Shown here piece after piece: positions 51,395 to 58,167 of a stretch of DNA of 58,167 bases (position 1 is its first letter; each line of letters begins with the position of its first letter). A program made the position numbers and the translations under genes. Origin of the DNA: CAYXEN01 sp964464035. GTDB taxonomy: Bacteria; Krumholzibacteriota; Krumholzibacteriia; WVZY01. The notes under the pieces were generated by a model. The model was given only the letters and a program-made list of their open reading frames with translations. It was not told where the DNA came from and did no database searches. The stretch spans positions 1-58,167 of the forward strand of contig CAYXEN010000011.1 in the NCBI GenBank assembly GCA_964464035.1. The letters run 5' to 3'.

Positions 51395-52612
51395 TTAACC
51401 TCTCTCGACGAGTCGTCTTCTGCCCACGAGGATACTGAGTACGAGGAACGCGCTGCCGTAGATGAAGAGGAGCGGCATCGAGATGCTCACCTCGCGTCCC
51501 GTTATGCTCTCCACTATTCCCGTGTTGGCCAAACCCGTTGGCGTGAAATGAGCGATTTTCTGAAGCGTCTTCGGGTATATTTCGACCGGCATCACTCCTC
51601 CTCCCACCATGATCAGAAAAATCATGACGAACGAACTCAGGGCGGCCGATCCTCTTCTGCTCTTCGTCAGGCTGAAGATCGTGGCGTTCGTTCCCACGAT
51701 GAAAAGAATGACGGAGATCATCATGATGTTTGCCTTGAAGAGCCCCACGGGCGCGATGTGCCAGATGAGACCTCCCGCCGCCCCGCATACGATCGTGACG
51801 AAATACAGGAAGGTCATGGAGTAGAACCTCTGGCTCATGACGAGCGAGAAGGCTTTCTTGGGCGCCGCGACTATCAGGTAGTTGAGCTTGTTGATCCTGT
51901 CCATGAGAAGCCTCGCCTCGAGGCTGAGCGAGAGCGACAGGAGCGAGAAGACGAGGAGGCCCGGGAGAAAGTAGGCGGCCATGTTGGATTCGAACTTCTT
52001 TTCCTTCTTTTTCTCGACCACGTGCACGCCGACAGAGGCGAAGGACTGGAACACGTTGGCCTTCGAGAAAAGGCGGTAGAACTGGCTGGAAACGTCGGCG
52101 ACCGCGTCCTCGGTCGGTTCTTTTTCTCCCTCGATGAAGGCCTCGATGGATTGAAGGGGATCCGCGAAAGTCCGCAGCAGCCCGTTGCCGAGGGTCGCCA
52201 TGACGTCGGTGACGCCCTCGAGTATCTGGGGATTGATGTAATGGCGGGGGTTCTTGTAGAGAGTGAGCTCCACGTCCTTCATCATGATAAGGTCATGTGA
52301 GAATCCCTTGGGAATCACGAGCGCCGCCGATCCGAGGTCCTTTCTGAACAATTTCTCCGCCTCTTCGAGGTCGCCGACCGGTTCCACGGAGACGATCCGC
52401 GCGAGAGCACCCTGGCGGAAGGCTTCGCCGAGGAACCGGGACGCGAATGTGCTGTCCCTGTCCACTATGAGAAGTCTCGCCGGCGCTATGTTTCCCGAGG
52501 ATCCGAAGGCGAGCATGTATATCGTCATGAAGACGAACGGTATCGATGCCCAGAGGATCACCACGGCCGGCCTCTTGAGCGTGCGACGCCAGTACATCAA
52601 GAAGAGAGGCAT
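51395..52612 (-). CDS. ABC-2-type exporter permease (first subunit)
   Basis: This 405-residue permease has a first helix near residues 18-38 (ILWASIPFVFMTIYMLAFG), a soluble loop of about 190 residues, then about five helices ending in a basic tail. It shares the layout of the second permease but differs in sequence. It starts 3 bases after the ATPase gene and abuts the second permease gene. The large extracytoplasmic loop suggests substrate contact, as in the ABC-2 MacB-like or YhgE/Pip-like transporters. Ligand unknown. Confidence 0.88.
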   Translation of the reverse strand: MPLFLMYWRRTLKRPAVVILWASIPFVFMTIYMLAFGSSGNIAPARLLIVDRDSTFASRFLGEAFRQGALARIVSVEPVGDLEEAEKLFRKDLGSAALVIPKGFSHDLIMMKDVELTLYKNPRHYINPQILEGVTDVMATLGNGLLRTFADPLQSIEAFIEGEKEPTEDAVADVSSQFYRLFSKANVFQSFASVGVHVVEKKKEKKFESNMAAYFLPGLLVFSLLSLSLSLEARLLMDRINKLNYLIVAAPKKAFSLVMSQRFYSMTFLYFVTIVCGAAGGLIWHIAPVGLFKANIMMISVILFIVGTNATIFSLTKSRRGSAALSSFVMIFLIMVGGGVMPVEIYPKTLQKIAHFTPTGLANTGIVESITGREVSISMPLLFIYGSAFLVLSILVGRRRLVERG

Positions 52613-52615
52613 GTC

Positions 52616-53542
52616 CTATTCCCTTATTCTCCTGCCCGTCAGGCTTATGAAAAGGCTCTCGAGCGAGGGCGGTCTGACGGAGATCTCGCTGACACCGGTC
52701 AGGGACTGCACGTCGGCGAACAGCTTGTTCACCTCGTTCGCCCGCGAGGGGATGGACAGAACTGTTTCGTCTTCGGCGGCGATTAGGATCTTTCCTCCTT
52801 CGATGCCTCGCAGCATCCCGTCGACGGTTTCCTTGGTGATGGATCCCTTGAGAGTAACGATTTGAACGTCCTTTACGTCACGTCGCAGGCTTTCGAGCGT
52901 TCCTTCCTTGATTATCTCTCCGTGGTCTATGATCCCCAGCCGGGTGCACAACCTTTCGGCGTCGTCCAGATAATGAGTGCTCAAGAGAACGGCCGTCCCC
53001 TTCGAAGCGACTTCTGCTATCGCGTCGAGGATGAGAAGGCGGGTCTGCGGGTCGAGGCCGACCGTGGGCTCGTCGAGCAGCATCACCGACGGCTCGTGGA
53101 GCATGCCGAGGACGAGCGAGAGGCGCCTCTTCATTCCTCCCGAGTATTCCGCCACCTTGTCGCCGGCGCGGTCCGACAGCCCGATCCAGGAGAGTAGTTC
53201 GAGGGAGCGTTTCTTGAGTCGATCCCCGGGGATATCGTAGAGGGATCCGAAAAAGAGGCAGTTCTGCAGACCGGAAAGCTCCTCTACGAGGATCGCATCC
53301 TGGAGGACCACCCCGAGGGATCTCTTGGCGCGGGTGGGTTCGGAAACTATGTCGGCGTCGCCGACCCTCACGGAGCCGGACGTGGGAGAGAGGATTCCCG
53401 AGATGATGTTGATCGCCGTGGACTTGCCGGCGCCGTTGGGACCGAGCAACCCGTAGATCTCTCCCTTCTCTACTGAAAAGGTGATACCTTTGAGGGCCTC
53501 TATGCCGTTATAATGTTTCCTGAGGTCTCTTACATGCAGCAT
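52616..53542 (-). CDS. ABC transporter ATP-binding protein (ABC-2/DrrA-type)
   Basis: This 308-residue ATPase has Walker A (GPNGAGKST), the signature motif (YSGGMKRRLSL) and Walker B with the catalytic Glu (VMLLDEPTVGLDP). The switch His lies in LLSTHYLDD. After the core a C-terminal domain of about 90 residues is typical of DrrA/CcmA-like exporters. It is the first gene of a four-gene run with two ABC-2 permeases and an M28 peptidase. The operon would move a substrate out of the cytoplasm. Confidence 0.94.
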   Translation of the reverse strand: MLHVRDLRKHYNGIEALKGITFSVEKGEIYGLLGPNGAGKSTAINIISGILSPTSGSVRVGDADIVSEPTRAKRSLGVVLQDAILVEELSGLQNCLFFGSLYDIPGDRLKKRSLELLSWIGLSDRAGDKVAEYSGGMKRRLSLVLGMLHEPSVMLLDEPTVGLDPQTRLLILDAIAEVASKGTAVLLSTHYLDDAERLCTRLGIIDHGEIIKEGTLESLRRDVKDVQIVTLKGSITKETVDGMLRGIEGGKILIAAEDETVLSIPSRANEVNKLFADVQSLTGVSEISVRPPSLESLFISLTGRRIRE

Positions 53543-53622
53543 TCCGCGCCTCCTTCCGGGCGCCGCTCAGTCACTATACAGTCAGCGTCGTCCGACTGTC
53601 AAGCCGGGCGGATTTATCGAAC

Positions 53623-54297
53623 ATGGAGCCGGGACTCGAGATAATCCACGAAGACAACCATCTTCTCGCCGTCGCGAAACGAGCGGGAATCCTCGTGCAA
53701 GGCGATGATACGGGGGACGTCACGCTCCATTCCATGGCGAAGGAATACTTGAAACGAAAGTACGAAAAACCGGGCGGAGTGTTTCTTGGAATCGTGCATC
53801 GCCTGGACCGGCCGGTATCCGGGCTCGTGCTCTTCGCCAGGACTTCGAAGGCAGCCTCGCGCCTTGCTCGGGCCTTCCGAGAACGCAAGGTGCAAAAGAC
53901 TTATCTCGCGATAGTCCTTGGCATGCCGGACGATCTCGAGGGGACCTTGAAGGGTGGAATAGTGAGGGCGGGAAGGAAGTCTCGCGTCGTGTCCGGCCCG
54001 TCGGGCAGGGAAGCGGTTCTTCGTTACAAGGTGATCGCGCACATGAGCCGGATGAGCCTCCTGCAAGTCACTCCGGAGACGGGCAGGCATCACCAGATAA
54101 GAGCCCAGCTGGCGCATGCAGGGTACCCCGTAGCCGGCGACGTGAAGTACGGGGCGCCCGAGCCGCTCTCGGAAAACGCCATCGCACTTCACGCCTGGAA
54201 GCTCTCGCTGCGGCACCCGGTGAGGGACGAGGAACTTGCGTTGCAGGTGAATCCGCCTTCCTTCGCCCCCTGGGACTCGTTCGCCGATTTCTATTGA
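53623..54297 (+). CDS. RluA-family 23S rRNA/tRNA pseudouridine synthase, short form
   Basis: This 224-residue enzyme has the family motif HRLDRPVSGL, whose Asp62 is the catalytic residue that isomerises uridine to pseudouridine. Other family elements are KTYLAIV and ETGRHHQIRAQLAHAG. No N-terminal S4 domain is present, so it is the short RluA/RsuA-like form (closest to RluC/D catalytic cores). It overlaps the end of the convergent MFS gene by 7 bases. Target uridines cannot be predicted. Confidence 0.93.
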   Translation: MEPGLEIIHEDNHLLAVAKRAGILVQGDDTGDVTLHSMAKEYLKRKYEKPGGVFLGIVHRLDRPVSGLVLFARTSKAASRLARAFRERKVQKTYLAIVLGMPDDLEGTLKGGIVRAGRKSRVVSGPSGREAVLRYKVIAHMSRMSLLQVTPETGRHHQIRAQLAHAGYPVAGDVKYGAPEPLSENAIALHAWKLSLRHPVRDEELALQVNPPSFAPWDSFADFY

Positions 54298-55487
54298 TCC
54301 GAAGCGCCGCGCACGCCCGGCACATCACGGCGGACCAGCAGCGAGAAGAGGACGATGGCCGCAGCCGCGCACAACGCTCCCTGGAGGAACGGTGCTCTCT
54401 GTGAGACCCGGTCCCAGAGAGCTCCGGCGACGAGGCTCGCAGCCAGGGTCGCGGTTCCGGTGAGGAAGTAGAAGAAGCCCAGAGCCCTCCCGTATTCTTC
54501 ACTCTTCACCATGTCTGTCACGAAAGCCTTGCCGATTCCTTCCGTCGCCGCCAGGTAGAGGCCGTACAGGGACAGGGCGGCGATCAGCGCCGCCTTGGAA
54601 GGGAAAAGAAAAATGATGAAATACGAGGCTGCGAATACCGACATGCCGAACACGAGGATTCCCCTCCGTCCCGTGCGATCGCTCAGCCTCCCGATCCTCT
54701 CGGAGGTGAGGGCGTACACGATGTTGGCGATTATGTAAGGAAGGAGCGCCGTCGCGAAGGAGAAGCCGATGCTCCTCGCTCTGAGTATGAGAAACGTCGC
54801 GCTGCTCGCGCCCAGCGAGAACACCGCGTAGACGAATACGAAACGCAGGTAGCCACGGGAGCGAGGAGGCGAGAAGAGCAACGCCTTGACCGGGACTTTG
54901 TTCGCCGTTTCCCGCTTGGGTTTCTCCCGGAGGCGAAGGATGATGAGAACGGCGAAGAAAGCCGGCACCAGCGAGAGCAGCATGACGGTACGGAAGTCGT
55001 CATGGAACAGCGGCAGCAAGACGAACGCCAGGCTCGATCCCAGCACTGCCCCCCATGTATCCATCGCCCGGTGGAAGCCGAAGGCCCTCCCCCGGAGAGA
55101 TTCATCCGTGACGTCGGCGATGAGCGCGTCGCGCGCCGGAGTGCGTACGCCCTTGCCGATGCGCTCGCAGAGCCTGAAGAACAGGGCGAAGCCCCATACG
55201 GGGGAGAGCGCGAACGCCAGCTTCGATACGGACGACAGCGAGTATCCGGCGAAGACGAAGGGTTTGCGCTTGCTCATCCTGTCCGAGAGTGGGCCGCTCA
55301 AGCCCTTCACGACGGCGGACACCGCTTCGGCCATGCCTTCTATCAAGCCCAGTATCGATGCGGGGGCCCCAAGCGTGGAAGTCAGAAAGAACGGTATGAC
55401 CGGGTAGAGGATCTCGCTCGAAAGATCGGTGAAGAAACTCACCCAACCGAGGGTCCTGACGTTTGAATGTAATTTCTTGCCGGGCAT
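54291..55487 (-). CDS. MFS-type transporter
   Basis: This 398-residue protein has about 12 transmembrane segments. The first begins FFTDLSSEILYPVIPFFL, which resembles a subfamily of MFS proteins often annotated as putative efflux or sugar transporters. Motif A-like DRMSKRKPFVFAGY lies after helix 2, and GRLSDRTGRRGILVFG after helix 8. The direction and substrate are unknown. It is a single gene, convergent with the pseudouridine synthase gene, and the ATG is family-typical. Confidence 0.9.
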   Translation of the reverse strand: MPGKKLHSNVRTLGWVSFFTDLSSEILYPVIPFFLTSTLGAPASILGLIEGMAEAVSAVVKGLSGPLSDRMSKRKPFVFAGYSLSSVSKLAFALSPVWGFALFFRLCERIGKGVRTPARDALIADVTDESLRGRAFGFHRAMDTWGAVLGSSLAFVLLPLFHDDFRTVMLLSLVPAFFAVLIILRLREKPKRETANKVPVKALLFSPPRSRGYLRFVFVYAVFSLGASSATFLILRARSIGFSFATALLPYIIANIVYALTSERIGRLSDRTGRRGILVFGMSVFAASYFIIFLFPSKAALIAALSLYGLYLAATEGIGKAFVTDMVKSEEYGRALGFFYFLTGTATLAASLVAGALWDRVSQRAPFLQGALCAAAAIVLFSLLVRRDVPGVRGASDQ

Positions 55488-55551
55488 GGTCTCCTTTCTT
55501 TGCCGTGCACGGAGGATTCGCTGCGGCGGTAGCGGGCCCGTGCTTCGAGCT

Positions 55552-57537
55552 TCAAGGTTCGGGTGAGTGGTTACTCAACCTGGATGCAAGGGCGTTGAGT
55601 TCGACGTCTCCCGGGTAGAGCGATAACGCCCTGGCCAGCACTTTTCGCGCCTCGGCCGTTTGGTGGTCCGCTGCCAGGAAGCGTGCATAGCTCAACAGGC
55701 AATCCCGGTCATCCGGACTCATCCGCAAGGCTTCCCCGTACGCTTGCAGGGCCTTTCGTCTCTCGCCGAGCTTGGCGTAGCATTCGGCCGCGTAGCGCTT
55801 GGCCCTCGAGGCGTAAACGTCGTTTCCTCCTACCAGGTTCAATACATCGACCGCCTCCCGGCATCTCCCCCTCTTCCAGTACAGGGTGCCGAGGTTGTTG
55901 TACACGTTCCTGGCGATGAGCTTGAAGGCGGTCACGCCGTACTTCCTGTAATTCGCGAGGGCCTTCTCGTACTCGGCGAGGGCGCGGTCAGGCTCCTCTT
56001 CCTTGAGGTAGGCGTTGCCGAGAGTGTAATGGCTTATCACGTCCGCGTACACCTTGTTCTCCTTGAACGTCGCGAAATCCAAGTTGACCACCGAGGCCGC
56101 CGCGACGAGAAGCGCCAGGTATCCTGCGAAAGATCCCTCCTTGAGCAGGTATGCCGCGTGCATGCGGTTCAATGCGTATGCGGCGAACAAGATGAGGAGA
56201 GGAACCACGGGCAGCCTGAAGCGTGCGCATACGAAGAAAATTATCACTCCGAGCGAGTAGGCCGCCATGAATGCATAGAGCAGCGACAGGGATCTGATTC
56301 TGCGCCGGAGCATGAAGGCGCCCAGCAGGCCCAGGGGGCAGACGAACCAGAATCCGGGCAAGGGTACCTTGCCCATGCCGGCGAGATGCCAGAAGAAGTA
56401 TATGTTCTGGTTGTTCGCCCTTTCGCCTCCCGACCAGAAGAGCCGGAACTTGTGCAGGAATAGCTGCAGAGCCTTGCCGGGAGACGAGAAGATGAACTCG
56501 AAGCCTTTTCGGAAATAGAAGTTCGAGATTTCCGAGGGCTTGAGTTTTCTTCCCATGCTCTTTTCGGCGATATCGATGGAGTCGTAGTATCCTCCCCACC
56601 AGTCCGGCCTCGTGCCGGGCACTATCGCGGTCCTGCCGTCGGAACTCGGGTTGTTGCCGATGTAGAAGTTCACTCCTCCCTGCGAAGCGATGGGCACGAG
56701 ATCACGGCCGACCACGTAATTCCTGACGATCACGGGAGCTATGACGAGAAACGCTCCGCCGAGGCACGCGGCGCTCATGCGCATCCACGCGCTTTTTCCG
56801 CCGGCTCTCCCGATGCCGCTTTTCGTGATCCTGCCGTGGAGGAAGAAGAGAAGGGGGATGATGGGAACCATGACGAGGACGCTCGGCCTGGCGACGGCGG
56901 AGAGTCCCAGGAGCAGGCCGGCCGACGAGGCGTGGCCGATCTTCCCGCTGCGAAACGCCATACTCATCATTATGAGAAAGCATAGATCGAGGAAGATTAT
57001 CGTGGTGACGATGAGCAATTGCCCTTCGAAATATATGAACGGCCAGTACAGGGCCGCGAGCAGGCCGGCCGTCAGCGCCACCCGCCTGGCGAAATAGAGG
57101 CGGGCGAGCACGTACAGGAGGACCGCGGAGAGGGAACCGATGATATGTTGGACGAATACGGCGAAGGCGATACTGGATCCGCTGAGTTTGTAGAGGAGCG
57201 CTAGGAAATAAGGATAGAGGGGAGCCCGGAAGAAGACTTCCTTCCCCCAGAAGTCACCATCTACGATTCTTTCCGCCCATTGGCTGTGGTAGAGGGAGTC
57301 CATTATGGGATGGGCGAAGAGCGGATTGCGAGCTCGGTCCAGGAAGAAATAGAGCATTCTCAGTACGAATGCCAGGGAGAATACGAGAAGCATGCGCTTC
57401 AACTCGGCTTTCCCGCCGATCTTGGGGGGAGGACCGTAGATCTCGACCCCGAGGTGCCTCTTCACCTCCGAGCGAGAGTCGTCGGAGGCACGCTTTGCGC
57501 TCTTGGCTTTCTTCCTGGCTTTCTTCCCTGTTTTCAT
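55552..57537 (-). CDS. GT39-like membrane glycosyltransferase with C-terminal TPRs
   Basis: From ATG 57537 this is a 661-residue protein with a basic N-terminus, then about ten hydrophobic helices of the dolichyl-phosphate-mannose-protein mannosyltransferase (PMT/GT39-like) type. The first loop has NPLFAHPIMDSLYH, in which Asp and neighbouring residues are like the catalytic loop of GT-C enzymes. The C-terminal 150 residues are TPR repeats (LGNAYLKEEEPDRALAEYEKAL, KLGERRKALQAYGEALRMS). An alternative ATG at 57594 would add 19 residues. The donor would be a polyprenyl-phosphate sugar, but substrates are unknown. Confidence 0.85.
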   Translation of the reverse strand: MKTGKKARKKAKSAKRASDDSRSEVKRHLGVEIYGPPPKIGGKAELKRMLLVFSLAFVLRMLYFFLDRARNPLFAHPIMDSLYHSQWAERIVDGDFWGKEVFFRAPLYPYFLALLYKLSGSSIAFAVFVQHIIGSLSAVLLYVLARLYFARRVALTAGLLAALYWPFIYFEGQLLIVTTIIFLDLCFLIMMSMAFRSGKIGHASSAGLLLGLSAVARPSVLVMVPIIPLLFFLHGRITKSGIGRAGGKSAWMRMSAACLGGAFLVIAPVIVRNYVVGRDLVPIASQGGVNFYIGNNPSSDGRTAIVPGTRPDWWGGYYDSIDIAEKSMGRKLKPSEISNFYFRKGFEFIFSSPGKALQLFLHKFRLFWSGGERANNQNIYFFWHLAGMGKVPLPGFWFVCPLGLLGAFMLRRRIRSLSLLYAFMAAYSLGVIIFFVCARFRLPVVPLLILFAAYALNRMHAAYLLKEGSFAGYLALLVAAASVVNLDFATFKENKVYADVISHYTLGNAYLKEEEPDRALAEYEKALANYRKYGVTAFKLIARNVYNNLGTLYWKRGRCREAVDVLNLVGGNDVYASRAKRYAAECYAKLGERRKALQAYGEALRMSPDDRDCLLSYARFLAADHQTAEARKVLARALSLYPGDVELNALASRLSNHSPEP

Positions 57538-57818
57538 CCTTGCTTTGGAAAGGCCTGTTGCCGTTGCCCTGGGTCGGAAAGGATTTTCCCCCATTTTATC
57601 ACACCGCGGTGTTCCATCCAACTTTGCACTCGTCGAGCGGCGACGAGGGGGCTCGTCCCCGCCGTATCTCTTGCAAGGAGCCTGCCTTTCCATAATGCAT
57701 TCCCGCCGATGCTTCAAGCTGCAAGCATGGATAGCGCTTGAAGAAGCGGCGTGACATCGGTTTTGCATGGGGGCTGCATAACTCATTATGCTATAAGCTG
57801 TTACCGTGGCAACGGCGG

Positions 57819-57851
57819 CGTCGCGCACCTTCGCGCCGACGGGCTTTTCTT
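57819..57851 (+). terminator. hairpin with T-rich tail upstream of the GAF gene
   Basis: C-GTCG-CGC (57819-57826) pairs with GCG-C-CGAC-G (57833-57841) with one bulge, followed by GGCTTTTCTT. It lies in the divergent gap with no plus-strand gene before it. A weak promoter-like pair (TTGCAT and TATGCT, 18 bases apart) lies around 57763-57792. Confidence 0.3.
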
Positions 57852-57911
57852 GGCTTGCATTGTGCTAGATCCACAGAGTCTCGTTGGAAGCGGGATTTCA
57901 TAGAACGAAAA

Positions 57912-58167
57912 ATGGCCAAAGACAAGTTCACCAATAGAGACAAGGCGAGTCCCTTTTCGATATCCAATCGCCAGTTCGAAGCGATGCTCGAGATCGCATC
58001 GTCAGTCCTCAAGTGCGTCGAAATCGACGACATCCTCTCCGCAGTCACGAAGGAGCTCAGCAGGGTGCTCGATTTCGACAGATCGAGCGTGGCTTTCATC
58101 GCGCCCGGCGGAGAAAAGCTCCTCCTCAGGAACATCTACAAGAGGAGCGGCGGTGGCAATCCAGGAG
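57912..58167 (+). CDS. GAF-domain signalling protein, truncated by the window end
   Basis: The first 85 codons of a gene are present. The start gives MAKDKFTNRDKASPFSISNR, then residues 22-55 (FEAMLEIASSVL, DILSAVTKELSRVL) resemble the first helix of a GAF domain of the sensor or HD-GYP/diguanylate-cyclase type. The frame remains open at 58167. There is no strong ribosome site before ATG 57912. The rest of the protein lies outside the window, so the output domain is unknown. Confidence 0.7.
   Translation, partial: MAKDKFTNRDKASPFSISNRQFEAMLEIASSVLKCVEIDDILSAVTKELSRVLDFDRSSVAFIAPGGEKLLLRNIYKRSGGGNPG

Noticed and set aside
57783..57851. Cyclic-di-GMP riboswitch before the GAF gene
   Set aside because: The GC-rich hairpin lacks the A-rich conserved core of the GEMM motif.
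1..58167. tRNA, rRNA, insertion sequence, prophage or integrase genes
   Set aside because: None of the intergenic sequences formed a cloverleaf by eye, and no transposase, integrase or phage protein was found among the translated genes.

Overview
The window is about 58 kb of G+C-rich bacterial DNA with dense, short-spaced genes on both strands. It has no rRNA, tRNA, phage or insertion-sequence genes that I can see. It looks like a draft or metagenome scaffold, because it holds a 100-base N gap flanked by a 55-base exact overlap. The gene set suggests a Gram-negative bacterium of uncertain phylum: a Bat (Bacteroides aerotolerance) operon, HflK/HflC, an outer-membrane-like protein, an AsmA-like protein, lipoproteins, an IPTL-CTERM sorting signal, a B12-dependent ribonucleotide reductase and FHA/PP2C/HD-GYP signalling. 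An FCB-group or deltaproteobacteria-like candidate phylum would fit, but I cannot fix the taxonomy from sequence alone.

Region 1 (166-6678) is the most interesting part. A promoter is followed by seven same-strand genes: a YkgJ-type cysteine-cluster protein, a radical SAM/SPASM enzyme, a small Tat-signal protein, a 325-residue cysteine-rich repeat protein ending in an IPTL-CTERM-like anchor, a second paralogous radical SAM/SPASM enzyme, a transglutaminase-like/TPR protein, and a small HExxH metallopeptidase-like protein. The repeat protein has 26 cysteines, and 23 of them have an aromatic residue (18 Phe, 3 Tyr, 2 His) exactly two positions before them. I read this as a RiPP-like pathway in which paralogous radical SAM enzymes modify a large multi-core, surface-anchored substrate. 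I do not recognise it as a named family.

Region 2 (6692-19214) has a HAD phosphatase and a membrane protein, then the complete Bat operon (MoxR ATPase, DUF58, membrane protein, BatA, fused BatB-BatC, BatD, BatE), then a divergent FHA-protein/PP2C-phosphatase pair. Region 3 (19242-31016) has envelope proteins, an FHA-GAF-HD-GYP regulator, nrdJ with a promoter carrying two NrdR-like boxes 32 bp apart, ispH (intact once the false gap is collapsed), a TIGR03960-type radical SAM protein with a DUF1848 protein, and mutM.

Region 4 (31061-48588) has a peptide ABC importer without its ATPases, an M28 peptidase, a secreted protein with a calcium-loop-like motif, a LeuA-type synthase, an S9 peptidase, a sugar transferase, a DUF2889 protein, a DASS-family anion transporter, dCMP deaminase, HflC/HflK and an AsmA-like protein. 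Region 5 (48613-58167) has an ABC-2 exporter operon that ends in an M28 aminopeptidase, an RluA-type pseudouridine synthase, an MFS transporter, a glycosyltransferase-39/TPR protein and the 5' part of a GAF-domain gene.

Peptidases and peptide transport recur: two M28, one S9, one HExxH protein and an Opp-type importer. Several convergent gene pairs share hairpins that include both stop codons. Three divergent intergenic regions carry a plus-strand hairpin with a T-tract and no plus-strand gene upstream.
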